64,000 nt of DNA. Source: Pirellula staleyi DSM 6068 (GTDB lineage Bacteria > Planctomycetota > Planctomycetia > Pirellulales > Pirellulaceae). Made by a program: the position numbers and the translations under genes. Where the stretch lies: contig NC_013720.1 of NCBI RefSeq assembly GCF_000025185.1, positions 6,076,001-6,140,000 of the forward strand, written 5' to 3'. The notes below the pieces were generated by a model that saw only the letters and a program-made list of their open reading frames with translations, was not told the origin of the DNA and made no database searches. Positions within the stretch are counted from its first letter, which is position 1, and every line of letters begins with the position of its first letter. Positions 1 through 7,829 of this stretch are shown piece by piece.

Positions 1-2
1 TC

Positions 3-503
3 TCTTGCCCGTCGAATACGGCCCAGCCATTTTTGGCGAACACCGGATCGGGTGTTACGCTCAACGCGAGTGTTGGCAGTTACGCTCTGGTCAGTGGCTC
101 CAACGGGCCGAGCCAAGGGATTGGCAACTCCGTGAAGTTCGACAACAACGGTCTCTTCGTCTACTTCAACAAAAGGACGATGGGGGATATCACCGATGGC
201 ACCAGCAACACACTGGCTGTTGGGGAAGTTCGTGACGGCCACTTGGGAAACAACCCTAACATTTGGAGTGTCGCCGGTCGCCATTCGCACAGCTTGCGAA
301 CGACAGAAAACCCCATCAACACGCCACCAGGGACCGGAATTCTGTACACGACCCTCAACGGTGCGTTCCTGAGCCGACACCCCAATGGAGCCAACTTCGG
401 TCTGGCCGACGGTAGCGTTCGCTTCATCCAGCAGAACATTAACATCACGGCGTACCGGAATCTCTCAACCATCCGAGGTGGTGAACCCACCTCCCTCGAG
501 TAA
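3..503 (+). CDS. DUF1559 (SBP_bac_10) protein, C-terminal part
   Basis: The reading frame is open to the left edge, so this is the C-terminal part of a larger protein; the first codon shown is inside the gene. The visible part starts with a CPSN motif, which is typical of the middle of DUF1559 proteins, and ends with an H-X9-DG motif (HPNGANFGLADG) followed by SVRFI, the hallmark of the planctomycete DUF1559/prepilin-processing-associated family. Members have a pilin-like N-terminus (outside this window) and are thought to be surface or periplasmic proteins; their role is unknown. The stop at 501-503 lies 17 bases before a small lipoprotein gene, a pairing that recurs near 59 kb in this window. 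Confidence 0.9.
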   Translation, partial: SCPSNTAQPFLANTGSGVTLNASVGSYALVSGSNGPSQGIGNSVKFDNNGLFVYFNKRTMGDITDGTSNTLAVGEVRDGHLGNNPNIWSVAGRHSHSLRTTENPINTPPGTGILYTTLNGAFLSRHPNGANFGLADGSVRFIQQNINITAYRNLSTIRGGEPTSLE

Positions 504-520
504 GAGAGGAAGGCTGCACG

Positions 521-1021
521 ATGACTATCACAGTTACACACAGCTACCGCGCTTTGCTGGGCGCGGCCTTGGCGGTCGGCATCCTCAGTCTCGCAGGCTG
601 CGGAGATGGGGGGCCGAATATGGTCCCCGTCTCGGGCGTCGTCCTCCTCGATGGCCAGCCGCTGGACTATGGTCACATTCAAGTGATCCCTGCCGACTGG
701 CGGCCTGCCTCCGGCCAGATAGGAAAGGATGGTCGTTTTACACTAACGACCACCGAGCCTAACGATGGCTGCGCTGTCGGTACGCATAAGGTCGCAATCC
801 TGGCGGGCGAATCGATCACCGCAGAGACCACTAGGTGGCACGCTCCGGCAAAATATGCTGATATCCAGACGTCGAATCTGACGGTGAACATCACCGGCCC
901 AACCGACGATCTGAAGATTGAGCTGCAATCCGACGGAACCCAGCTGTATCGGGGTCCGAAACTCGAGAGCCAAATCCCTGAAGGCGGAACCGAGAATTCG
1001 GGTTTCCAGTTCAGCGAGTAA
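521..1021 (+). CDS. Lipoprotein with carboxypeptidase regulatory-like fold
   Basis: A 166-residue protein with a hydrophobic N-terminus ending in the lipobox LAGC (residues about 24-27), so it is probably lipid-anchored after cleavage by signal peptidase II. The mature part begins PVSGVVLLDGQPLDYG and contains GKDGRFTLTT, the pattern of the carboxypeptidase regulatory-like/transthyretin-like beta-sandwich found in many planctomycete lipoproteins (compare VSGTVTLDGKPL..G...F). It follows the DUF1559 gene by 17 bases and is probably co-transcribed. Its function is unknown; the association with DUF1559 proteins suggests a shared envelope process. It belongs to the same family as the lipoprotein at 58926-59342. 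Confidence 0.85.
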   Translation: MTITVTHSYRALLGAALAVGILSLAGCGDGGPNMVPVSGVVLLDGQPLDYGHIQVIPADWRPASGQIGKDGRFTLTTTEPNDGCAVGTHKVAILAGESITAETTRWHAPAKYADIQTSNLTVNITGPTDDLKIELQSDGTQLYRGPKLESQIPEGGTENSGFQFSE

Positions 1022-1044
1022 CCCAGTCAGCCAAGAATTCCCCG

Positions 1045-1069
1045 AGGTCGGCTACGCTATAGCCGACCT
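1045..1069. terminator. Bidirectional hairpin between convergent genes
   Basis: Perfect 10-bp inverted repeat AGGTCGGCTA / TAGCCGACCT with a 5-base loop, lying between the stop of the plus-strand lipoprotein (1021) and the stop of the minus-strand methyltransferase (1091). Only a short T-rich stretch follows (TTCTC), so it is a plausible but not classical terminator serving both strands. Confidence 0.65.
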
Positions 1070-1090
1070 TCTCACCAGCCCTCTGTAACC

Positions 1091-1756
1091 CTACCGACAT
1101 TGGGTGATGCGTAGCAGATAGAACTGATGCTCCGCAGGATTGGTGAGGGGTTGGGAGTGGCGATTGACGTAGGCGACTTCGAGGCCACAGGCACGGGCTT
1201 TCTCGGTGAAGCCGAGCGAAGTGATACGGCCAGGGTCGGCGATCCAGCAAACACCATCCGGTGCGAGCATTTGGCGAATGGTTTGGGCCAAGATGCTGTG
1301 GAGCGAGGGATCGTAAAGAATCTCGCACCCGAGAAGGAGTGGAAAGGTTTCTGCTGGAGGCTTGTTCCAGTCGATTACCAGGGTGCGCGGAGCGGGAAAA
1401 CCACTGTCGATGGCACTGGTGGCGGCGAGTTCGAGCGCTAGCGGCTGATAGTCGGAAAGTGTGACATCGAGCCCTGCTGCCATGGCGGCAATGCCGACCA
1501 GTCCGAGACCACTCCCCAGTTCGAGCATGCGTGTTTGAGGCGCAAAGTTTTGCTCGAAAACCCAAGCCGACATCGTGCGGGCACTCGGCCAGATCTGAGC
1601 CCAGAAAGGATCGTACGCAGGCTGCTGATCGGCTGGTAGCGAAGCGACCTGATCGAGCACCGCAGCGGGGTCGGCTGGTACCGTGATGCGAAGGGTGCGA
1701 CCAGCAATTTCGAGGGAAAGCTGCCGGAGTCCTCCCGGCACATCAAGCACGTCCAT
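1091..1756 (-). CDS. Class I SAM-dependent methyltransferase (methyltransferase-16-like)
   Basis: A 221-residue protein with the SAM-binding motif I MLELGSGLGLVGIAA (about residues 78-92) and the acidic post-motif strand VTLSDYQPLALELA, followed by LLGCEILYDPSLHSIL, which resembles the lysine methyltransferase 16/ETFB-KMT-like family. The region upstream of motif I contains PFWAQIWPSARTMSAWVFE, also typical of this family (PYW..lWpsa..La). The substrate is probably a protein lysine but cannot be read from sequence. It is the last gene of the minus-strand glycine cleavage cluster, 73 bases after the lipoyl-attachment gene; a role in modifying a protein of that system is only a guess. Confidence 0.8.
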   Translation of the reverse strand: MDVLDVPGGLRQLSLEIAGRTLRITVPADPAAVLDQVASLPADQQPAYDPFWAQIWPSARTMSAWVFEQNFAPQTRMLELGSGLGLVGIAAMAAGLDVTLSDYQPLALELAATSAIDSGFPAPRTLVIDWNKPPAETFPLLLGCEILYDPSLHSILAQTIRQMLAPDGVCWIADPGRITSLGFTEKARACGLEVAYVNRHSQPLTNPAEHQFYLLRITQCR

Positions 1757-1829
1757 GCCATGGTTCTCGAAAGCGAAAATTGAAATGCGGTGCGCTAATA
1801 AATGGGAGAGTTAAACGACGCGAAATAAT

Positions 1830-2579
1830 CTAGCGGCGAGCGAGCCAATCGGAACAGCCGAACTTGCTGGCGGCAATCGATTCGGCACCACTTTTTTCAG
1901 CAGCTGTGATTTCGCCTGGCACCAATTCGACTTTTAAGTATTCGGTTAGTCGTGGGAGCCAGCGAGCGATCAATTCCTCGGAAGTAATCTGCTGCGAATG
2001 GGTTGTGCCCGTATTTCGTGCGAGTTCGGCGATGCCAGGAAGTTCAGGAGCGAACTCTGAACGAGCAAGCAAAATGCTACCGTGCTGCAGCACCGCCCCA
2101 CGGTTGCGGCGCTGAGCGCTTCCCACGATTTTTTTGCGATCAAGGATCACATCGCCACTTGCGCGGCGCTCGAAACACAAAAACGGCTGGGGATGCGAAT
2201 CGTCAGGAATCAGGCACTTTTCGGCCGAGATTTGCCACTCGGCGAGCGTGTCGACGAGCGTATCGTGAGCCGCATCATAGAGATGCGTCGCGTAGGTCGA
2301 AAAGCGGTTACGCACGGGGACCGCGATGCTGTAAGTGAGTTCGCGGTCGTGCAAGATGGCTCCCCCGCCACTAGCCCGACGAACGATCGCGCAGTGGCGT
2401 GAAGCGGTGTGCATGTCGCGCTCAGCGAGCGACTGAAAATAGCCGAGCGACAGTGTCGGCTCGCTCCATTGGTAGAGCCGAACCGTAGCCACCCCTTCAG
2501 CCGCCGACACAAGCAATTGCTCGTCAAGCGACATGTTCCAACGGCCCGACTGCGGTGGATCGATGAGGAGGCGGAACAT
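1830..2579 (-). CDS. LipM/LplA-like lipoyl attachment enzyme (octanoyltransferase or lipoate ligase)
   Basis: A 249-residue member of the biotin/lipoate protein ligase (BPL_LplA_LipB) superfamily. Visible motifs are RRASGGGAILHDRELTYS (substrate-pocket RRxSGGGAVxHD motif, about residues 67-84) and KKIVGSAQRRNRGAVLQHGS (about 149-168). Cys135 in the FLCFE segment sits where octanoyltransferase LipM of Bacillus has its catalytic Cys (CFDAPS..EL..GRKIxGSAQ), which favours octanoyl-ACP:GcvH transfer over ATP-dependent ligation; this assignment is inference. Context supports the role strongly: it lies directly downstream of gcvPB in the glycine cleavage operon, whose GcvH needs lipoylation on a lysine. 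The family commonly runs 240-330 residues. Confidence 0.85.
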   Translation of the reverse strand: MFRLLIDPPQSGRWNMSLDEQLLVSAAEGVATVRLYQWSEPTLSLGYFQSLAERDMHTASRHCAIVRRASGGGAILHDRELTYSIAVPVRNRFSTYATHLYDAAHDTLVDTLAEWQISAEKCLIPDDSHPQPFLCFERRASGDVILDRKKIVGSAQRRNRGAVLQHGSILLARSEFAPELPGIAELARNTGTTHSQQITSEELIARWLPRLTEYLKVELVPGEITAAEKSGAESIAASKFGCSDWLARR

Positions 2580-2755
2580 GGGGAGAAAGAGAAGGGGCTA
2601 GGAACGAAGAACTAAAGACTAGCGAGAGAGCAACTTGGTATGTTAGCCATACTCCTTAGTGCTGGGTGCCATGCTCATCCTGCTTCGCGATACTAGTATG
2701 GCACCCATTACGAGAAACAAATCACTACCAATCTGGTGTTGCTCACCCCAGCAAT

Positions 2756-4222
2756 TTACTTGGCAGCGGGCTCGAGTTTCCACTGCATTTGCGGCGAGCG
2801 AGCGGCTTGCACTTCGTTCGGGCGGCTCACCAAAGTGGTGTGCGGCGCTTCGTGCAGCAGATCGGCTGGCTCTTCCGTAATGCGGAACAGCACCTCTGCA
2901 AAATAGTCGAGCGTCTCTTTGCTTTCGCTTTCGGTCGGCTCGATCATCATCGCTTCAGGCACCACCAGCGGAAAGTAAACCGTGGGGGCATGCATGCCAT
3001 AGTCGAGCAGACGTTTGGCAATATCCATCGCGGAAATACCGGTCTTCTTTTTCAGATCGGCTGCTGAAGCAACGAACTCGTGCATGCAGCGATCTCCCTG
3101 CGGAACCGGGAAGATGTGCTTGATCTTGCTGAGCAAGTAGTTGGCGTTGAGGACTGCATTTTCCGAAGCCGATTTCAGACCATCGGGGCCATGCGTGCGG
3201 ATGTACGAGTAAGCACGCACCAGCACGCCGACGTTTCCGAAGAAGCTGCGGACGCGGCCAATCGAGCGAGGATTGTCGTAGACCAGCGTGTATTTGCCAT
3301 CGACCTTCTCGACCGTCGGGACAGGCAAGAACGGGCGGAGCTTTTCCGCCACGCAGATCGGACCAGCGCCAGGGCCACCACCACCGTGAGGACCGCTGAA
3401 GGTCTTGTGGGGGTTGTAGTGCATCATGTCGGCGCCGAAATCACCGGGACGCGTGATGCCGAGAATGGCGTTCATATTCGCGCCGTCGAGGTAGATCAGA
3501 CCACCACGTTCGTGCACCAGACGTGCAATTTCAGGAACCTGGGAATCGAACATGCCCAGCGTGTTCGGGTTGGTGATCATGAACACGGCAATCTCGTCGT
3601 CGAGCTTGCTCTTCAGATCTTCCATATCGACATAGCCACTGGCGTTGCTCTTCACCGTCACCGACTCAAAGCCGGCCATTTTGGCGCTCGCCGGATTGGT
3701 GCCGTGGGCACTATCGGGGGCGAGAACCTTGGTGCGGTTCATCTTGTTTTCACGGAAATAGGCGGCAGCAACCATCAAAGCGGTGAGTTCGCCGTGAGCG
3801 CCCGCAGCTGGCTGGAGCGAAACAGCGGGGAGCCCCGAAATCTCGCCGAACATGTGCTGCAGTTCGTGCAGCAGTTCGAGGTAGCCCTGAATGGTCTCTT
3901 CGCTCTGGTGCGGATGAACATCGGCAAAGCCAGGGAGCGAGGCAAAACGCTCATTGCGCTTCGGGTTGTGCTTCATCGTGCAACTGCCGAGCGGATAGAA
4001 GTGCGTATCGACACTCATGTTGAGGGTCGACAAGTTGGTGAAGTGACGAATCACTTCAGGCTCGGCTACTTCGGGAAGTGGTGGCGGAGTTGTGGCCAGC
4101 TGAGCGGCGGGAAGCCACTCACGCGCGGGTGCAACAGGAACATCAGCGGCGGGAAAACGGGCCGCGCGACGCCCCTTCTTCGAGAGATCGAAAATCAGTT
4201 GAGTTGATTTAGTGTTACGCAT
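2756..4222 (-). CDS. gcvPB: Glycine dehydrogenase (decarboxylating) subunit 2
   Basis: A 488-residue PLP enzyme subunit. P-protein decarboxylates glycine and passes the aminomethyl group to the lipoyl arm of GcvH. The PLP-binding lysine lies in NPHKTFSGPHGGGGPGAGP (about residue 272), followed by the glycine-rich loop diagnostic of P-protein. Other conserved stretches are YPLGSCTMKHNP (substrate pocket) and DSAHGTNPASA. The organism uses the split form with a separate GcvPA. The start ATG at 4222 gives the expected N-terminus; the gene follows gcvPA by 51 bases and precedes the LipM-like gene by 176 bases. Confidence 0.97.
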   Translation of the reverse strand: MRNTKSTQLIFDLSKKGRRAARFPAADVPVAPAREWLPAAQLATTPPPLPEVAEPEVIRHFTNLSTLNMSVDTHFYPLGSCTMKHNPKRNERFASLPGFADVHPHQSEETIQGYLELLHELQHMFGEISGLPAVSLQPAAGAHGELTALMVAAAYFRENKMNRTKVLAPDSAHGTNPASAKMAGFESVTVKSNASGYVDMEDLKSKLDDEIAVFMITNPNTLGMFDSQVPEIARLVHERGGLIYLDGANMNAILGITRPGDFGADMMHYNPHKTFSGPHGGGGPGAGPICVAEKLRPFLPVPTVEKVDGKYTLVYDNPRSIGRVRSFFGNVGVLVRAYSYIRTHGPDGLKSASENAVLNANYLLSKIKHIFPVPQGDRCMHEFVASAADLKKKTGISAMDIAKRLLDYGMHAPTVYFPLVVPEAMMIEPTESESKETLDYFAEVLFRITEEPADLLHEAPHTTLVSRPNEVQAARSPQMQWKLEPAAK

Positions 4223-4273
4223 CGGAGTCTTCGCGAATGGGTGTTTTGTGAATTAGTGATGGTCGCGATCGGC

Positions 4274-5668
4274 TTAGCGCGGAGCGCCGACCAGCGAAGT
4301 GTGTGCGTGAGGAACAATCGACGAGCCAGTGCCACCCTTCAAAGCGGCTGCCAGGGCATCGATTTCCGCACGAGTTCGTTTTTCCGTCACGGCAACGAGC
4401 ATGCAATCGTCGAGTTCGGGATACCACTTTCCGAGTGGCAAGCCAGCGAGAATGCCAGCGTCGGAGGCTGCTGCAATCAACTCGCTGACGTGACCGTCGC
4501 GATCGCGGACCACGAATTCCTTGAAGACCGGAGCGCTGAAGGCTGCCGAGAGGCGCGAGCCGCTGAAAATTTGCTGACGGGCGTACTCGGTTTTACGGGC
4601 ACAAAGATCAGCCACTTCAGCGAGCCCTTGCGGACCAACTTCGGTGAGGTAGATCGCTGCACGCAGGGCGAACAAACCTTGGTTTGTGCAGATGTTGCTG
4701 GTTGCTTTTTCGCGGCGGATATGCTGCTCGCGCGTTTGCAGCGTCAGCACCCAGCAGCGGCGTCCACGACGGTCGGTCGTCTGACCGGCGATACGACCTG
4801 GCATGCGACGGACAAACGATTCTTTGCAAGCCATGATCCCCAGATAAGGACCACCGTAGAGGAGCGGCGTGCCGAGCGATTGTCCTTCGGCAACCACCAC
4901 GTCGGCACCCATGTCGCCCGGACGCTTCAGAATGCCGAGGCTAATCGGATCGAACGATTGAACGAGGAGTGCACCGGTAGCATGGGCTACATCGGCGAGG
5001 GCTGGGACATCTTCGAGACAGCCGAAGAAATTCGGATGCTGTACGAGGACACAAGCGGTTTCGCTGTCGACCACCGCAGCCACTTCCGATGGAGTCGCTA
5101 CGCCGTTGGGCGTTGGGACCGTGATGAGCGTGGCGCCGATGCAGGTGAAATAGGTCTCGAGAATCTGGCGATATTCGGGATTCACGCTGCCGACCACGAC
5201 CACTTTGCTGCGGCCGGTGACACTCATGGCCAGGAGCACTGCTTCAGCGGCGGCGCTGCCACCGTCGTAGAGGCTGGCATTCGAAACGTCCATGCCGGTC
5301 AGCTGGCAAATGAGTGTTTGATACTCAAACATCACCTGCAAATTGCCCTGGCTCACTTCCGGCTGATAAGGGGTGTAGGAAGTGTAGAACTCGCCGCGTG
5401 AAGCGAGGGCATCGACTACAGCAGGGACAAAGTGATCGTAGGCGCCACCACCCAGGAAGCAGGTTTTCTGTCCCACGTTCACGTTCTTGGCCGCGAGTGC
5501 CATCATGTGCTGGGTGAGTTCGAGCTCGCCCATGGCCGGTGGGAGATCGAGAAGCGATTTGCGCCGCAGTTCCGCGGGTACACAGTCGAACAATTGATCG
5601 ATCGAAGCGGCGCCAATGGCCTCAAGCATTGCCTGCTGGTCTTCAGGCGTGTTGTACAAATACGGCAT
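4274..5668 (-). CDS. gcvPA: Glycine dehydrogenase (decarboxylating) subunit 1
   Basis: The N-terminal-half homologue of glycine decarboxylase, acting with GcvPB as a heterotetramer. Conserved features include NTPEDQQAMLEAIG at the N-terminus, FLGGGAYDHFVPAVVDAL, YTPYQPEVSQGNLQVMFEYQ (typical of both P-protein halves) and SLYDGGSAAAEA. The frame is open further upstream (to 5782), but the ATG at 5668 gives MPYLYNTPEDQQAML, which matches the usual GcvPA start, and a length of 464 residues against about 450 for the family. There is no clear Shine-Dalgarno sequence. It lies between gcvH and gcvPB on the same strand. Confidence 0.95.
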   Translation of the reverse strand: MPYLYNTPEDQQAMLEAIGAASIDQLFDCVPAELRRKSLLDLPPAMGELELTQHMMALAAKNVNVGQKTCFLGGGAYDHFVPAVVDALASRGEFYTSYTPYQPEVSQGNLQVMFEYQTLICQLTGMDVSNASLYDGGSAAAEAVLLAMSVTGRSKVVVVGSVNPEYRQILETYFTCIGATLITVPTPNGVATPSEVAAVVDSETACVLVQHPNFFGCLEDVPALADVAHATGALLVQSFDPISLGILKRPGDMGADVVVAEGQSLGTPLLYGGPYLGIMACKESFVRRMPGRIAGQTTDRRGRRCWVLTLQTREQHIRREKATSNICTNQGLFALRAAIYLTEVGPQGLAEVADLCARKTEYARQQIFSGSRLSAAFSAPVFKEFVVRDRDGHVSELIAAASDAGILAGLPLGKWYPELDDCMLVAVTEKRTRAEIDALAAALKGGTGSSIVPHAHTSLVGAPR

Positions 5669-5828
5669 GGAACGAGCACCCAGCGGTGTGTAAGTGAAGG
5701 GACAGAGTTTTTCAAAGAGCGAGTGTTGCGCGAGTGGTAAGCCAGCGCTCATGGAGCAAGAACCGCAGTTCGAGCTCACCAATTCACAATTCTAGGCGAG
5801 CACTTTCGGCGGACTAGTCTCGTGGAGA

Positions 5829-6224
5829 CTAGCCTTCGGCAGCGCACTGTTTTTCGTAGGCTGCAAGATCCATCAGTTTGCCAGCAGGAACAGCACCCGA
5901 AAGTGCCACCTTGATCATCCAGCCGGCGGTGTAGGGATCGGTGCTGAGGGTCTCGAGCTTTCCGACGAGGGGAGCGTTGACTTCAATCACTTCGCCATCG
6001 ACCGGGCTATACAGGCTGCTGACAGCCTTGACCGATTCCACTTCGCCGAACTCTTTGCCAGCCGATACTTTTGCGCCGACTTTAGGGAGCACCATGTGCA
6101 CCAAGTCGGTGAGTTGATGCACGGCAAAGGCGGTGATGCCAATGGTGCCAACTTTGCGTCCGTCGACATCGGCTACATGCACCCACTCGTGCGATTCGGC
6201 GTACAGCAATTCCTCAGGTTTCAT
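5829..6224 (-). CDS. gcvH: Glycine cleavage system H protein
   Basis: A 131-residue lipoyl carrier protein, the usual GcvH length. It starts MKPEELLYAESHEWVHV and carries the lipoylation site in GEVESVKAVSSLYSPVDGEV, with the modified lysine at residue 66. It shuttles the aminomethyl intermediate from P-protein to T-protein and is reoxidised by lipoamide dehydrogenase; no lpd gene is in this window. It lies between gcvT and gcvPA in the same operon, and the probable enzyme that attaches octanoyl/lipoyl groups is encoded at the end of the operon. Confidence 0.97.
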   Translation of the reverse strand: MKPEELLYAESHEWVHVADVDGRKVGTIGITAFAVHQLTDLVHMVLPKVGAKVSAGKEFGEVESVKAVSSLYSPVDGEVIEVNAPLVGKLETLSTDPYTAGWMIKVALSGAVPAGKLMDLAAYEKQCAAEG

Positions 6225-6319
6225 ACCAGCCTCGAGATTAAACGAAGAGAGTCAGTTGCAGTGAAATCTTATGCCTGTCGTCTGCCCAGATCTTCCGGCC
6301 GACGAGCTTGAACAAGCCA

Positions 6320-7441
6320 TTACGAAGTTTTGGGCCGTTTGTAAAACGGAAGGGAAACAACGCGAGCCGTTTCCATAGTGCCGCGAATATCGACGGCCAG
6401 TTCGGTTCCGACAGCGGCCAGTTGTGGCTCAACGTAAGCCATGGCGATTGCTTTTTGAACCGTGGGTGCAAAAGCGCCGCTGGTGACTTCCCCTACTCGC
6501 TTGTCGCCGGAGTAGACCGCATAGTGCTCGCGGGCAGCGCGACGGCCAGCCAGTTCGAGACCGACACGGACAGGTCGCTCTTTGTCGGCGCGACGATTCA
6601 GAATCGCTTGACGCCCCAGAAACTCGCGACCTTCGAGGGTCACTGCGAAATCGAGCCCCGCCTGCAGCGGATCGAGCGATTCAGAGAGTTCGTGGCCATA
6701 AAGGGGCATCGCGGCTTCAAGACGCAGCGTATCGCGTGCGCCAAGTCCGGCCGGCGCGGCACCGACACTCACCCCATGCTCGAGGCATTTGTCGCAGAAA
6801 TCTTTCGCTGCCTCAGCTGGCAGGATCACTTCGCAGCCATCTTCACCCGTGTAACCCGTGCGGCTGACAATGCCTGGCTTGCCGCAGATGGTGGTTTCTG
6901 TGCCGGTGTAGTACGAGAGTCCGCCGACATCCACACCCACCAGCGGTTCGACCACAGCCAAAGCCTTAGGACCTTGCACGGCGATCATCGCGGTTTCGAG
7001 AGTTCGGTCGTCGAGCGTCACGTCGCCGGAGGCTGGAAGATGTGCCTGGAAATGGCTCACAATCTTGTCGCGGTTGCTCGCATTCACCACGACGAGGGCA
7101 TAGAGTCCGCCCCCATGCTGCTGCAAATGGTAGACGAGAATATCGTCGAGAATTCCGCCTGCTTCGTTGCAAACGAGGCCGTAGCGAATCTTTCCAGGAC
7201 CCATGCCAGCCACTTTACGAGTGACAAGCGAATCGAGGTATGCGAGAGCGCCTGGTCCTTCGACACGAAGTCGACCCATGTGCGAGACATCGAAGAGACC
7301 GGCCTTGTTGCGGACGGTGTTATGCTCTTCGACGATCGAGCCGTATTGAACCGGCATACTCCAGCCGGCGAAATCCACCATGCGACCACCGCGGGCAACG
7401 TGCCAATCGTGAAGCGGCGTTTGACGAAGCGACGCGGTCAT
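6320..7441 (-). CDS. gcvT: Aminomethyltransferase (glycine cleavage T protein)
   Basis: Transfers the methylene group from aminomethyl-GcvH to tetrahydrofolate. The chosen start gives MTASLRQTPLHDWHVARGGR followed by MVDFAGWSMPVQYG, the canonical T-protein opening, and a length of 373 residues (family about 360-375). A GGAAAG lies 5 bases upstream of this ATG; an alternative ATG 12 bases further upstream (7453) and an open frame to 7597 exist but are less likely. Conserved segments include FDVSHMGRLRVEGPGA, TGYTGEDGCEV and ARDTLRLEAAMPLYGHEL. First gene of the gcv cluster; gcvH follows after 95 bases. Confidence 0.96.
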   Translation of the reverse strand: MTASLRQTPLHDWHVARGGRMVDFAGWSMPVQYGSIVEEHNTVRNKAGLFDVSHMGRLRVEGPGALAYLDSLVTRKVAGMGPGKIRYGLVCNEAGGILDDILVYHLQQHGGGLYALVVVNASNRDKIVSHFQAHLPASGDVTLDDRTLETAMIAVQGPKALAVVEPLVGVDVGGLSYYTGTETTICGKPGIVSRTGYTGEDGCEVILPAEAAKDFCDKCLEHGVSVGAAPAGLGARDTLRLEAAMPLYGHELSESLDPLQAGLDFAVTLEGREFLGRQAILNRRADKERPVRVGLELAGRRAAREHYAVYSGDKRVGEVTSGAFAPTVQKAIAMAYVEPQLAAVGTELAVDIRGTMETARVVSLPFYKRPKTS

Positions 7442-7703
7442 CGAGCTTTCCATGAAGCGAGGCCCAAGGTTCAAGGAAGGCGGAGAGTCGGACAACCTCG
7501 TGAAGAGAAGTGCGAACGCACGTTCCCCACGGGTGGATGCCGACAACGCTTCCCAAGACGGGCGGTCGCGGTGGTAATAGGATGTTAAAGAGCACAAATC
7601 AGAGAACTTCGTGCATTCTAACGCTCGGGCGGACGCTTGCTAGGGGCAACGGGGGACAGAAATTCGGTCGTCCAGTGATAGGCCAATAAACCTTGTCCGA
7701 GGC

Positions 7704-7732
7704 TTGACTTCGCCACGAAATCTGCCGACAAT
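7704..7732 (+). promoter_or_regulatory. Candidate sigma-70 promoter of the metal ABC operon
   Basis: TTGACT (7704-7709) and GACAAT (7727-7732) are separated by 17 bases, matching the housekeeping consensus at 5 of 6 and 4 of 6 positions. The transporter start codon is at 7830. A second TTGACT at 7743-7748 overlaps the downstream palindrome. Confidence 0.4.
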
Positions 7733-7757
7733 CTAAATAGTTTTGACTGCCCAAAAC

Positions 7758-7775
7758 TTGTTTTTCTACAAACAA
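7758..7775. promoter_or_regulatory. Palindrome TTGTTT-N6-AAACAA upstream of the metal ABC operon
   Basis: Inverted repeat TTGTTT / AAACAA with a 6-base spacer, 26 bases downstream of the best promoter-like -10 element and 55 bases before the lipoprotein start. AT-rich dyads of this size are typical of Fur/DtxR/MntR-class operators, so it may be the metal-responsive operator of the operon. No regulator has been matched to it. Confidence 0.3.
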
Positions 7776-7829
7776 AACCACTGCCGCTGCGGCGTTTCTA
7801 CGCCTAGCAACTGAACGTTAGTCATTACT

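Larger units (their letters stand above)
7442..7829. other. Intergenic region between gcvT and the metal transport operon
   Basis: About 390 bases separate the divergent gcvT and metal-binding lipoprotein genes. On the plus strand it contains a promoter-like pair and a short palindrome (listed separately). I looked on the minus strand for a glycine riboswitch (tandem glycine aptamers with the conserved GG-rich core) ahead of gcvT and could not find one. The frame of gcvT stays open through 7597 without convincing homology. Confidence 0.6.

Noticed and set aside
3080-4207. Long open frame on the plus strand (375 codons) inside gcvPB
   Set aside because: Antisense to a clearly identified gene; its residues show no recognisable motif. 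Low stop-codon frequency on the antisense strand is common in this GC-rich codon usage.
4241-5401. Long plus-strand open frame inside gcvPA
   Set aside because: Antisense shadow of gcvPA; no domain, no Shine-Dalgarno sequence.
6308-7588. Plus-strand 426-codon open frame inside gcvT
   Set aside because: Antisense shadow of gcvT.
7442-7829. Possible glycine riboswitch ahead of gcvT
   Set aside because: Looked for the tandem aptamer core on the minus strand; the G-rich stretch near 7640-7660 is on the other strand and does not match.
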